From PBB1 sp040400875 (GTDB lineage Bacteria; Pseudomonadota; Gammaproteobacteria; Burkholderiales; Burkholderiaceae_C): DNA of 64,000 nucleotides. Shown here in pieces: positions 27,893 through 37,380 of this stretch. A program made the translations under genes and the position numbers. The notes beneath the pieces were generated by a model, which did no database searches, had not been told where the DNA came from, and saw only the letters and a list, made by a program, of their open reading frames with translations. The stretch covers positions 62,001-126,000 of the forward strand of contig JBBAPK010000002.1 of assembly GCA_040400875.1 (NCBI GenBank). Direction: 5' to 3'. The stretch's first letter is position 1. Every line of letters starts with the position of its first letter.

Positions 27893-28986
27893 GACTCTCC
27901 GCTTTCGAGTGCGGCCAGTTGCTCAGCGGCGCTGGCCGCCTTGAGCGAAGACACCACTTCATCGAGTTCCCCATCCAGGATGGACTGCAGCTTGTAAAGC
28001 GTCAGGTTGATGCGGTGATCGGTCAGCCTGCCCTGAGGAAAGTTGTAGGTTCGTATGCGATCGCTGCGATCCCCGCTGCCGATCAGCCCCTTTCGGGTGG
28101 CCGCATCTTTGGCTGCGCGTTCGTTGCGGTCCTTGTCGCGCAGGCGGGCGGCGAGCACAGCGAGTGCCTTCGCCTTGTTGCGATGCTGCGAACGGTCGTC
28201 TTGGCATTCAGCCACCAGGCCGGTTGGGATGTGTGTCACCCGAATGGCGCTGTCAGTCTTGTTGACGTGCTGTCCGCCTGCGCCACTGGCGCGGAAGGTG
28301 TCGATGCGCAGATCTGCCGGATTGAGCTGGATTTCTTCGGCTTCGTCAGGCTCCGGCAGCACGGCGACCGTGCAGGCGCTGGTGTGGATGCGCCCCTGCG
28401 TTTCGGTCACGGGCACACGCTGGACCCGGTGGCCACCTGACTCGAACTTGAGCTGGCCGTAGACGTTGCTGCCCTCGATGCGCAGCACCACTTCCTTGTA
28501 GCCACCGAGGTCGGACAGGCTCTCTGACATCAGCTCTGCGCGCCAGCCCAGGCGTTCCGCGTGACGCAGATACATGCGCGCGATGTCGGCGGCGAACAGC
28601 GCTGATTCGTCGCCGCCGGTGCCCGCACGAATTTCCACGAAGGCGTTGCGAACATCGTCGGGGTCCTTGGGCAGCAAAGAGGCCTGCAAGGTCTGGTGCA
28701 GCCGGTCGACGTCGGCCAGCGCCGCGGTGATTTCGTCTTGCGCCATTTGCGCCATGTCCGCATCGTTTGCTGACTGCTCGAGCAGGGCGCGGGCGGCCTG
28801 AGCATCGTGCTCGCGTGCCTTGAACTGCTGGAAGGCCGCCACCAGCATCGACACCTCAGCGTGTTCTCGCGTGACGGCCCTGAAGCGGTTCATGTCGACA
28901 GCGATCGCCGGATCGGCCAGCATGGCTTCGACCTCGTGGAGGCGAAGTGCCAGACGTTCAAATTGCTGCCGAAGGGAATCTTTCAT
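27889..28986 (-). CDS. prfA: Peptide chain release factor 1
   Basis: 365 aa from ATG 28986 (MKDSLRQQFERL). It recognises UAA and UAG stop codons. The codon-recognition tripeptide P-V-T is at 192-194 and the GGQ motif at 237-239. A GTG four codons upstream is less likely than the ATG. Second in the minus-strand series after hemA (92-bp gap), overlapped by prmC. Confidence 0.97.
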   Translation of the reverse strand: MKDSLRQQFERLALRLHEVEAMLADPAIAVDMNRFRAVTREHAEVSMLVAAFQQFKAREHDAQAARALLEQSANDADMAQMAQDEITAALADVDRLHQTLQASLLPKDPDDVRNAFVEIRAGTGGDESALFAADIARMYLRHAERLGWRAELMSESLSDLGGYKEVVLRIEGSNVYGQLKFESGGHRVQRVPVTETQGRIHTSACTVAVLPEPDEAEEIQLNPADLRIDTFRASGAGGQHVNKTDSAIRVTHIPTGLVAECQDDRSQHRNKAKALAVLAARLRDKDRNERAAKDAATRKGLIGSGDRSDRIRTYNFPQGRLTDHRINLTLYKLQSILDGELDEVVSSLKAASAAEQLAALESGES

Positions 28987-29078
28987 GGGGCCATTCACGC
29001 ACCGGGAGACGGCTTGTCACCCAAGCCGCCCAGCCTAGCATCACCTGAGCTGTGTATTCGCCTGCCAGCGTGGCGGCG

Positions 29079-30392
29079 TCAAAGGTTTGCGTCGTCGGCT
29101 GCCGAGTCTGGCTTGGCCGATGATTGGCCGCCAAAAGCCGAGTTGCGCAGGAAAAGTCGTGACACCGTTTGAGCCAGATCCGCACGTTGAGCGGGCTCTG
29201 CGGTGTTCAGTTCAACCAGCGCGCCGTGCATCATCTTCTGGGTCAATCCGCGCGACATCGATTCAAGAACTGCCTCGATGTCTTCGCCTTTGGCCAGCAA
29301 CTTACGCGCACGTGCCATTTCTGCGGCGCGCCATTCATCGGCTTGAGAGTTCAAGGCGCGGATCAGCGGCACCGTGTTGCGTTGCCCCAGCCAGTTCACG
29401 AAGCCCTGCACCCCGGTTTCTATGATGGCCTCGGCCTGCTGGACTGCGGCCTGCCGCTTTTCGCCGGCAATTTGCACCAGCGATGACAAGTCATCGACCG
29501 TGTACAGGTAAATGTCCGACAGCCGGCTGACTTCAGGCTCGATGTCGCGCGGCACGGCCAAATCGACCATGAAGATGGGTCGGCGCTTGCGCGCCTTGAG
29601 CGCACGTTCCACGGCACCCAGGCCAATGATCGGCAAGGTGCTGGCGGTGCACGAGATCACCGCGTCAAACTCGCCCAAGCGGTTGGGCAGATCAGACAGC
29701 GGCAGCAACTCGGCGTTGAATTTTTTGGCAAGCGTCTCGCCGCGTTCGCGCGTGCGGTTGGCGATCGCCATGGCGAGTGGCTTTCTTGCCGCGAAATGCG
29801 TGGCGACCAGTTCGATCATCTCGCCGGCGCCCACAAAAAGAATCTTGATCTGGCTGAGGTCTTCAAACAGCTGCGATGCCAGCCGTACCGAAGCGGCGGC
29901 CATGCTGATCGAATGCGATCCGATTTCGGTCGAGCTGCGAACCTCCTTGGCAACAGCGAAGGACCGCTGGAACATCTGGTGCAGCGTCGAGCCCAGCGTG
30001 CCAGCCGTGTCCGCCTCGCGCACGGCCTGCTTCATCTGGCCCAGGATCTGAGGCTCGCCCAGCACCATCGAATCGAGGCCGCTGGCCACGCGGAAGGCAT
30101 GACGGGCTGCGGCTTCGTTTTCGAGCACGTAGGTGTGTTCGCGCAGGCTGGCTGCCGACATGCCACCCACCTCAGCCAGCCAGTCCATCGCAGGCGTGAC
30201 CAAGGCAGCGTCTGCACCCACATACAGTTCCGTGCGGTTGCAAGTGGACACCAGTGCAGCTTCCGGAGAGCGTTGCACTTTTTCTCGAAACGCCAGCAGC
30301 ATGGGCGCCAATCGCTCGGGCGAAAACGCAAACCTGCCGCGCATGTCTAGCGATGCGGTGGCGTGGTTGAGGCCTAGGGTGAAAACGCTCAT
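29079..30392 (-). CDS. hemA: Glutamyl-tRNA reductase HemA
   Basis: 437 aa from ATG 30392 (MSVFTLGLNH). Makes glutamate-1-semialdehyde from glutamyl-tRNA, the committed step of C5 heme synthesis. Catalytic C51 lies in STCNRTELY; the NADPH-binding GAGEM segment lies near residue 190; the C-terminal dimerisation domain is present. An upstream ATG at 30410 would add six residues. The hemA-prfA-prmC order is widely conserved in proteobacteria. Confidence 0.97.
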   Translation of the reverse strand: MSVFTLGLNHATASLDMRGRFAFSPERLAPMLLAFREKVQRSPEAALVSTCNRTELYVGADAALVTPAMDWLAEVGGMSAASLREHTYVLENEAAARHAFRVASGLDSMVLGEPQILGQMKQAVREADTAGTLGSTLHQMFQRSFAVAKEVRSSTEIGSHSISMAAASVRLASQLFEDLSQIKILFVGAGEMIELVATHFAARKPLAMAIANRTRERGETLAKKFNAELLPLSDLPNRLGEFDAVISCTASTLPIIGLGAVERALKARKRRPIFMVDLAVPRDIEPEVSRLSDIYLYTVDDLSSLVQIAGEKRQAAVQQAEAIIETGVQGFVNWLGQRNTVPLIRALNSQADEWRAAEMARARKLLAKGEDIEAVLESMSRGLTQKMMHGALVELNTAEPAQRADLAQTVSRLFLRNSAFGGQSSAKPDSAADDANL

Positions 30393-30510
30393 GGTGACTT
30401 TGACTGTCAACGAAAATTTACAGTATTTTCATCTCGCCGCCCACCTGACAATCACGACCAGCCCCCAAATCGGCCTTCGATCCAGGTGGTGGGCCTGAAT
30501 GGCGACTTGA

Positions 30511-30783
30511 ATGAACCTTGCTGGCGTGTTTTTTCATCTGCTTGATTTCCTGGCGCCGGCGATCGCATTGGGGCTGCTCGGCGCTGCCGCGGCGAAAGTG
30601 CTGTGGCGCAGCGAATTGCGCTCGGTGCGTTGGTTGTTTTTGGCCACCAGTGGGGCGCTGGCCAGTCTTGCGGCTGAACTGGCAGGCCTGATCGTCACCG
30701 GGCACGATGCGAAGATGGTGACGTACATGTCCATGGTGCTGGCCTGTGCGGCCGGCCTGTGGTGGTGTGTGCGCCGGCGCTGA
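30511..30783 (+). CDS. Small conserved membrane protein of unknown function
   Basis: 90 aa with three hydrophobic segments (about 5-28, 38-60 and 66-86) separated by short basic loops, ending in CVRRR. No signal peptide cleavage site and no known domain. It is divergent from hemA (118 bp) and convergent with miaB (16 bp). Similar short proteins are found next to hemA in Comamonadaceae, as far as I recall, which supports a real gene. Confidence 0.68.
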   Translation: MNLAGVFFHLLDFLAPAIALGLLGAAAAKVLWRSELRSVRWLFLATSGALASLAAELAGLIVTGHDAKMVTYMSMVLACAAGLWWCVRRR

Positions 30784-30799
30784 AGGGGGCTTGGTGCCT

Positions 30800-32152
30800 T
30801 CAGTCAGCACGCAACTCCCCGCGCAGCGAGTGCGGGTTGGCCTCGGTGATCCAAACGTCCATCAACTGGCCAAGCAGACCAGGCCTCGCCTTGAAATTGA
30901 CCTTGCGGTTGCAGATCGTTCTGCCCATCCACTCGCTGCTGTCCTTGCGCGACGGGCCTTCGACCAGCACGCGCTGCCGCGTGTTGACCAGAGACACGCT
31001 GATGTCGTGGGCATGGTTTTCGATGGCAGCCTGAAGCGTTTGCAAGCGCTCCAGTTTCACGGCGTGTGGCGTGTCGTCTTGCAGTGACGCCGCCGGCGTG
31101 CCAGGCCGGGGGCTGAAGATGAAACTGAAGCTGCTGTCAAAGCCCACGTCTTCAATCAACTTCATCATCTTGGCGAAGTCCTCGTCTGTCTCGCCGGGAA
31201 AGCCAACGATGAAGTCGCTCGACAGACGCAGATTCGGCCGCACGGCGCGCAGCTTGCGCACCGTGCTTTTGTATTCCATGGCGGTGTAGCCGCGCTTCAT
31301 CGCCATCAGGATGCGATCGCTGCCATGCTGCACCGGCAGGTGCAGGTGGTCAACCAGCTGCGGTACGCGTGCGTAGACATCGATCAGGCGCTGCGTGAAT
31401 TCATTCGGGTGGCTGGTGGTGTAGCGGATGCGTTCGATGCCGGGAATCTGTGCCACGTACTCGATCAGCAAGGCGAAGTCGGCCATCTCGGCGCTGTCAC
31501 CACCGTGCTTGCTCATGGCGCCGCGGTAGGCGTTGACGTTTTGGCCGAGCAGGTTGACTTCTTTCACACCTTGTTCGACCAGACCCGCCACTTCGGTGAG
31601 CACATCGTCAAACGGCCGCGAAACTTCCTCGCCGCGGGTGTAGGGCACCACGCAGTAGCTGCAGTACTTCGAGCAGCCTTCCATGATCGACACGAAGGCG
31701 GTGCCGCCCTCGGCCCGCGCGACCGGCAAGTTGTCGAACTTCTCGATTTCAGGAAAGCTGATGTCGACCTGAGAGCGCTCCTCGGCGACGCGCCGTTGCA
31801 GCAAATCGGGCAGACGGTGCAGCGTTTGCGGCCCGAACACCACATCCACATAGGGCGCGCGGCTGATGATGGCTGCGCCTTCCTGGCTGGCCACGCAGCC
31901 TCCCACGCCAATCAGCACACCCTTTTCCTTCAGGTGCTTGACGCGGCCGAGATCGCTGAACACTTTTTCCTGCGCCTTTTCTCGCACTGAGCAGGTGTTG
32001 AAGAGGATCAGGTCGGCTTGTTCAACGTCGGATGTGGGCTCGTAGCCCTGGGCCTGACGCAACACGTCAACCATCTTGTCCGAGTCGTACTCGTTCATCT
32101 GGCAGCCGAAGGTCTTGATGAACACCTTCTTGCCTGTTGCGGGCTTGGTCAT
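30800..32152 (-). CDS. miaB: tRNA-2-methylthio-N6-isopentenyladenosine synthase MiaB
   Basis: 450 aa from ATG 32152, which overlaps the upstream gene's stop in ATGA; an ATG four codons earlier is an alternative. A radical-SAM methylthiotransferase acting on A37 of tRNAs reading UNN codons. The N-terminal domain holds the auxiliary cluster cysteines C17, C54 and C86; the radical SAM motif C160-x3-C164-x2-C167 (CSKYCSYC) follows; a TRAM domain ends the protein. Confidence 0.97.
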   Translation of the reverse strand: MTKPATGKKVFIKTFGCQMNEYDSDKMVDVLRQAQGYEPTSDVEQADLILFNTCSVREKAQEKVFSDLGRVKHLKEKGVLIGVGGCVASQEGAAIISRAPYVDVVFGPQTLHRLPDLLQRRVAEERSQVDISFPEIEKFDNLPVARAEGGTAFVSIMEGCSKYCSYCVVPYTRGEEVSRPFDDVLTEVAGLVEQGVKEVNLLGQNVNAYRGAMSKHGGDSAEMADFALLIEYVAQIPGIERIRYTTSHPNEFTQRLIDVYARVPQLVDHLHLPVQHGSDRILMAMKRGYTAMEYKSTVRKLRAVRPNLRLSSDFIVGFPGETDEDFAKMMKLIEDVGFDSSFSFIFSPRPGTPAASLQDDTPHAVKLERLQTLQAAIENHAHDISVSLVNTRQRVLVEGPSRKDSSEWMGRTICNRKVNFKARPGLLGQLMDVWITEANPHSLRGELRAD

Positions 32153-32565
32153 GGTCGGGACCATATCTGATTGCCGGCGTCAAAGTTCCATTGCGCGGCT
32201 TCCTGGGAGGTGGAAGGCCAGGGCTTTCTGGCCGTTTCCTCATCGCGCAGCAACCACACGTCTTCCAACTGGCCGGTGTTGTCCAGCGTGTAGTTCACCG
32301 CTGTCTTCAAGCCAGCCAGCGTGCCCGACAGCAACAGCAAGTTGTTGGTGCCCCGAATGCGCGCACCGGGAGCCAGCCGTGTCAATTCGTTGTTGAGCTG
32401 CACCAAAGGTGGCTCACCAAACGTGATCACGCCACGCAGTGCGTTTTGTGGAAAGCGCCGCATCGCCTGATCTTGCGCTTGCGCAATCGAGGCCGCGCCG
32501 ACCAGCAAGGCGGTGCCCAGCATGAAGCGCCGCAGCACATTGGTAAGCCGTGATTTGCGTGTCAT
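32149..32565 (-). CDS. Conserved exported protein of unknown function, coupled to miaB
   Basis: 138 aa from ATG 32565 (MTRKSRLTNV). A basic N-region and hydrophobic core ending ASIAQAQ form a Sec signal peptide with cleavage near residue 31, so the mature protein of about 107 aa should be periplasmic. Mature features are ALRGVITFGEPPLVQLN, RLAPGARIRG and a C-terminal ARKPWP motif. Betaproteobacterial homologues share these blocks, but no function is known to me. It overlaps miaB by 4 bp. An in-frame extension to 32607 is possible. Confidence 0.75.
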   Translation of the reverse strand: MTRKSRLTNVLRRFMLGTALLVGAASIAQAQDQAMRRFPQNALRGVITFGEPPLVQLNNELTRLAPGARIRGTNNLLLLSGTLAGLKTAVNYTLDNTGQLEDVWLLRDEETARKPWPSTSQEAAQWNFDAGNQIWSRP

Positions 32566-32680
32566 GGGGCGTCGAGACTTGCGGGGCATTGCCCGGTGGT
32601 TTGCCAATGGACCGTGCGTGCGTCAAAGCGAAACAGCCACTAACGATCTCTCGAAAGTGGCTGCCGCATGAGGATAGGAC

Positions 32681-32757
<77 letters not shown>

Positions 32758-32797
32758 AAAAGCCCGAGAGTATAGGGGGCGGCTCGCTGGGTTGGCA

Positions 32798-34714
32798 TCA
32801 AGATTTAGCGGCTTTCGTGCTGCTCAGGGCTCCGATGCGGCGCTCGATGTCGCACAGGGTGGTCTCGAATTGCGGCCAGGCTGTGGGCGAGTCCCGCAGT
32901 GGATGCCCCAGGATGTCGATGGCGATCAGCTTCGAAAGCTCGGCCTCCAGTTCATGGAGAACGGCCTGTGCACTTGCCACGTCCACACGAACGCGGCCCC
33001 GTTCCCACAGCGCTGGCGGCTCGGCCGCAGCGGCAGCCAGCGTGAGCGCCGCGTTGGTTCGGTCGCGCAGCAATGCCGCGCGAGCCTTTGACAGTTCTGC
33101 CTGCGGCTGGCCACATCGCAAGTTTTCGGCGTAGGTGCGCACATCGCTGCACATGCTGGACAAGTGACCCGACACCGCAGCGCCCTTGCGCAGGGGATAA
33201 ACCAGCGCGGTCAGCGCCACGAGGCCGCCCGCCAGCAAGGTGGCCCACAAGCGCACGGACGCCTCGGCCTCGACCGCGACCCCGCCAATCGCACCCAGGC
33301 ACAGCACCGCGAGCGTCATTCCAATGACCATCACCGCGTAGTTGGCCCACAAAAAAGCGCACGACACGAAGGCCCCGATGCCGGCAATCACGATGATGGC
33401 GCGCTCGCTTCCAATGAAATTCAGGAAGATCGTGACCAGCAACACCCCTGCGGCCGTGCCCAGCACCCGCATGCCTATCCTGCCCACGGTGCTGAAAAGA
33501 TCAGGTTTGCAGATCCACGCCACCGTCAGCGGAATCCAGTAGGTGTGGTGGATGTGACTGGGATCCCAGGGCCCCAGCGAAACGGCGACGGCCAGTCCGA
33601 AGGTGATGGCCAGCTTGAGCGCGTGCCTGACATAGGTGTCGCGCATGTCGACGTGCTGACGGATCGTTGGCCGGATGCCGGCAAACGTACTCTTGACCCA
33701 GCGGGTGCTCGCCCCGCTGCCAATCGGCCAGGTGCCAGGCATCAGTTGAGCGGCTTCGGTGAGGCAGCCGCGCAGGCGGCGCACGATTTCGACACCTGGC
33801 GGATCATCGTAGGCATCGCATGCTGCCTGGAACTTTCCGAGCTCGACCATGACGCGAGGCGCGCGGTGCTTCAAGGCCAGTGCTGCGCCCATCGCCCGGG
33901 TCAACTTCGACGCGGCCGCCAGCACACGGTCCAGCGGCGCCGGATTCGACAGTTGCTCATGCATCGGCCCGATCGCCAGCAGCAGGCAGCGGCTGCGCTC
34001 GAGGCACTCGAGGAACTTTCGCAACCAGACCTCGGTGGGCCCCGCCGCGCCGCTTGTTTCCACCGATCGGGCCGCGTCAAGGATGGCCGAGGCCACCGCC
34101 GTGGATGCCCATCTAAAGCGCAAATCAGCGCAGACAAAGGCGAACTTCTCGCAGGCGATGGCGATCTGGGTGCGCGGGGCCTCGAAGCGCCGCAATGGCC
34201 AACCCGCGATGGCAACCAAGGTGGCCAGCACGCCGCCCGCGCCGACGGCCAGCGCATCGGCCAAGGAGCGATGGCTGCCGATCTCTGAGCCGGCATACAG
34301 CGAGAACATCGCCAAACCAATGGACCCAGCCAGGCTGCTCCTGGGGCCGAGCGCGCTGGCGTAACCGAGCACAGCCGCCAACAGGATGCCGGCGACAAGA
34401 TGAGCGGCTGGATCGGCAGAAACCATTCCCGCCAGCCAGGTGGACAGGCAGGCACACGCCGCGGTCCAAAGCATCGTGCGCCAGCGAAATCCGTGGGGTT
34501 CGCAGACGTCACTGAGGTTGACCATCAAGATGCCAATGGCCATGGGCACACCGATGTCCATGCGGCCACCGCTGCGGGCGATCCACAGCACCACCACCAG
34601 CGTCAGCGCCGCGCGGATACCGCACGCATAGGCGATGTGCGAGCGCTCAAGCTGCAGGCACACACCAAGCACTTCGCGCAGGGCTCGGCAGAGGTCGCCG
34701 AGCACCGAAGTCAT
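32798..34714 (-). CDS. FUSC family membrane protein (putative efflux transporter)
   Basis: About 638 aa from ATG 34714; ATG 34759 would add 15 residues. Two blocks of transmembrane helices (about residues 30-165 and 355-480) are separated by a soluble region, with a second soluble domain at the C-terminus, the layout of FUSC/YccS/AaeB proteins (fusaric acid or aromatic acid exporters). The second block includes SHIHHTYWIPLTVAW, typical of the FUSC core. The substrate is unknown and no HlyD-type adaptor gene is adjacent. Divergent from ftsY with a 126-bp gap. Confidence 0.8.
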   Translation of the reverse strand: MTSVLGDLCRALREVLGVCLQLERSHIAYACGIRAALTLVVVLWIARSGGRMDIGVPMAIGILMVNLSDVCEPHGFRWRTMLWTAACACLSTWLAGMVSADPAAHLVAGILLAAVLGYASALGPRSSLAGSIGLAMFSLYAGSEIGSHRSLADALAVGAGGVLATLVAIAGWPLRRFEAPRTQIAIACEKFAFVCADLRFRWASTAVASAILDAARSVETSGAAGPTEVWLRKFLECLERSRCLLLAIGPMHEQLSNPAPLDRVLAAASKLTRAMGAALALKHRAPRVMVELGKFQAACDAYDDPPGVEIVRRLRGCLTEAAQLMPGTWPIGSGASTRWVKSTFAGIRPTIRQHVDMRDTYVRHALKLAITFGLAVAVSLGPWDPSHIHHTYWIPLTVAWICKPDLFSTVGRIGMRVLGTAAGVLLVTIFLNFIGSERAIIVIAGIGAFVSCAFLWANYAVMVIGMTLAVLCLGAIGGVAVEAEASVRLWATLLAGGLVALTALVYPLRKGAAVSGHLSSMCSDVRTYAENLRCGQPQAELSKARAALLRDRTNAALTLAAAAAEPPALWERGRVRVDVASAQAVLHELEAELSKLIAIDILGHPLRDSPTAWPQFETTLCDIERRIGALSSTKAAKS

Positions 34715-34840
34715 GCCAAGGCTGCCCTTGTTCTTGCTGTCGCCTCGGTGACCTTGCATCGGCCGGATTGTGGAGATGTCGCCGCTGCGCAGCAATTGAA
34801 CGACTACGATGAGACTGCCCCCGCGCCAACCTGTCTTCGC

Positions 34841-35914
34841 ATGTTCAGCTTTTTCAAGAAAAAACCCCCACCGCTCGAACCCGCTGCCCAGACGCCCGAG
34901 CCAGCGGCTCCACAGCCTCATGCGCCAGCCATTGAGACCGCGGTGGTGCCAGCCGTCGAGGCCGCCTCACCCGAGCGCCGCAGCTGGCTGGACAAGTTGC
35001 GATCCGGCTTGCGCAAGACCGGCTCCAGCTTGGCCCAGGTGTTTACCGCAGCGCAGATCGACGACGCGCTCTACGAAGATCTGGAGTCCGCGCTGCTGCT
35101 TGCCGACGCCGGCGTCAAGGCCACCGAGTACCTGCTGGCCGATCTGAAGCGCCGCGTCAAGGACACACGCGCCACCGAGCCGGCCGCCGTCAAGGCACTG
35201 CTGGTCGAGGCCATCACCGAGCTGTTGCAGCCCTTGCAGCGCTCGCTCACCGTCGGCGAGCACTCGCCCACGGTGATCATGGTGGTGGGTGTGAACGGTG
35301 CCGGCAAGACCACCAGCATCGGCAAGCTCACGCGCCATCTCGCCGAGGGTGGCCAGAAGGTGCTGCTGGCCGCAGCCGACACCTTCCGTGCGGCGGCGCG
35401 CGAGCAGTTGGAGATCTGGGCGGGCCGCAACAGCGTGGAAATCGTCAGCCAAGAAGGCGGCGATCCTTCTGCGGTGACCTTCGATGCGGTCACTGCCGGC
35501 AAGGCCCGCCACTGTGATGTGGTGATTGCCGATACCGCCGGGCGGCTGCCTACCCAACTGCACCTCATGGAAGAGTTGCGCAAGGTCAAGCGGGTGATCG
35601 GCAAGGCGCAATCGGGCGCGCCCCACGAGGTGCTGCTGGTCATCGACGGCAACACCGGACAAAACGCGCTGGCACAGGTCAAGGCCTTTGACGACACCTT
35701 GAGGCTGACCGGGCTGATCGTGACCAAGCTCGACGGCACGGCCAAGGGCGGCGTGCTCGCTGCGATCGCGCTGTGGGCGCGCGAGCGGGGCCATGAAGCG
35801 GGCTCTGCCGTGGCGGCTCGATCGCTGCCGGTCTATTTCATCGGCGTGGGTGAGCAGCTCGAGGATCTGGAGACCTTCAACGCACGCGAGTTCGCCAACG
35901 CCTTGCTAGGTTGA
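34841..35914 (+). CDS. ftsY: Signal recognition particle receptor FtsY
   Basis: 357 aa from ATG 34841. A short acidic/proline-rich A domain (about 1-60) precedes the N domain and GTPase G domain: P-loop GVNGAGKTT (150-158), DTAGR near 245 and TKLDGTAKGG near 305. It receives SRP-ribosome complexes at the membrane. The A domain is much shorter than in E. coli. It ends 15 bp from the 3' end of ffh, which faces it. Confidence 0.97.
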   Translation: MFSFFKKKPPPLEPAAQTPEPAAPQPHAPAIETAVVPAVEAASPERRSWLDKLRSGLRKTGSSLAQVFTAAQIDDALYEDLESALLLADAGVKATEYLLADLKRRVKDTRATEPAAVKALLVEAITELLQPLQRSLTVGEHSPTVIMVVGVNGAGKTTSIGKLTRHLAEGGQKVLLAAADTFRAAAREQLEIWAGRNSVEIVSQEGGDPSAVTFDAVTAGKARHCDVVIADTAGRLPTQLHLMEELRKVKRVIGKAQSGAPHEVLLVIDGNTGQNALAQVKAFDDTLRLTGLIVTKLDGTAKGGVLAAIALWARERGHEAGSAVAARSLPVYFIGVGEQLEDLETFNAREFANALLG

Positions 35915-35929
35915 GTCTGCCGGGCGTGC

Positions 35930-37303
35930 TCAGCGCATCCCGCCCATGCCCTTCATGCCGCCCATGCGCTTCATCATCTTCATCAGGCCGCCGCCTTTCA
36001 TCTTCTTCATCATGTCGCGCATTTGCCCGAACTGATTGAGCATGCGGTTGACGTCTTGCACCTGAACACCCGAGCCGGCGGCGATTCGGCGCTTGCGGGT
36101 GGCCTTGATCAAGTCGGGCTTGCGACGCTCGAGCGGCGTCATCGAGCAGATCATGCCTTCCATGCGGCGCACATCGCGCTCGGCCCGGTCCACATCGACC
36201 GCGCCGGCCTGAGCGGCCATCTGGGTCGGCAGCTTGTCCATCAAGCTGGCCAGACCGCCCATATTTTTCATCTGCGAAATCTGCTGCAAGAAGTCGTTGA
36301 GGTCGAAGGCGTCGCCTGACTTGACCTTGTCGGCGAGTTTCTGGGCCGCCGCCATGTCAACGTTTTGCGTGACCTGTTCGACCAGCGCCAAGATGTCGCC
36401 CATACCCAGCACGCGCCCGGCGTGCCTCTCGGCATCGAACACCTCCAGCCCGTCGATCTTTTCGCTCACGCCTGCAAACTTGATGGGCGCACCGGTGATC
36501 TGCCGCACCGACAGCGCCGCGCCGCCGCGCGAGTCGCCGTCCATCTTGGTCAGCACGATGCCGGTCAGCGGCAGCGCTTCCTTGAAGGCCTTGGCGGTGT
36601 TGATGGCGTCCTGACCCTGCATGGCGTCGACCACGAACAGTGTTTCCACCGGGTTGAGCTCAGCGTGCAGCTCGCTGATCTCGCGCATCAGCGCTTCATC
36701 GATGGCCAGACGGCCGGCGGTGTCCACCAGCAGCACATCGAAGTAATGCTTGCGCGCGTAATCCAGCGCTGCGCGGGCGATGTCGATCGGTTTGTCGGTC
36801 GCGCTGGAGGGGAACCACTCCGCGCCGGCCTGACGGGTCACTGTCTTCAATTGCTCGATGGCTGCGGGGCGGTAGACGTCGGCCGAGACCGTGAGCACTT
36901 TTTTCTTGCGCTTTTCGATCAGGTGCTTGGCCAGCTTGGCGGTGGTGGTGGTCTTGCCCGCGCCTTGCAAGCCGGCCATCAGGATGACCGCCGGGGGCTG
37001 CGCTGCGAGGTTGATGTCGCTGATGCCGCCAATGTCGTTGCCGGCCATGGTGGCCGTGAGCTCGCGGTTGACGATGCCCACGAGCGCCTGTCCGGGCGAC
37101 AGCGAGCCCACCACCTCGGCGCCGAGTGCACGCTCCTTGACCCGCGCGATGAAATCTCGCACCACCGGCAACGCCACGTCTGCTTCGAGCAGCGCCATGC
37201 GCACCTCGCGCAGCATGTCCTGCACATTGGATTCGGTGATGCGAGCCTGGCCGCGCATCGTCTTGACGGCGCGACTCAGTCGTTCGGTGAGGGTGGATGC
37301 CAT
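35930..37303 (-). CDS. ffh: Signal recognition particle protein Ffh
   Basis: 457 aa. SRP54 homologue with N domain (1-85), GTPase domain (P-loop GLQGAGKTT at 111-119, DTAGRL near 190, TKMDGDSRGG near 247) and a methionine-rich M domain from about 325 that binds 4.5S RNA and signal sequences, ending in a Met/Gly/Lys-rich tail. Its partner FtsY is the convergent neighbour. The 4.5S RNA gene is not visible in this window. Confidence 0.98.
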   Translation of the reverse strand: MASTLTERLSRAVKTMRGQARITESNVQDMLREVRMALLEADVALPVVRDFIARVKERALGAEVVGSLSPGQALVGIVNRELTATMAGNDIGGISDINLAAQPPAVILMAGLQGAGKTTTTAKLAKHLIEKRKKKVLTVSADVYRPAAIEQLKTVTRQAGAEWFPSSATDKPIDIARAALDYARKHYFDVLLVDTAGRLAIDEALMREISELHAELNPVETLFVVDAMQGQDAINTAKAFKEALPLTGIVLTKMDGDSRGGAALSVRQITGAPIKFAGVSEKIDGLEVFDAERHAGRVLGMGDILALVEQVTQNVDMAAAQKLADKVKSGDAFDLNDFLQQISQMKNMGGLASLMDKLPTQMAAQAGAVDVDRAERDVRRMEGMICSMTPLERRKPDLIKATRKRRIAAGSGVQVQDVNRMLNQFGQMRDMMKKMKGGGLMKMMKRMGGMKGMGGMR

Positions 37304-37380
37304 GAGTTTGCGGGCGGTGCCGGGAAGCCCGGAACGCGAAAGTACACTTTGGCGATGAGTCTATCTTCAGGGGTCGCGAC

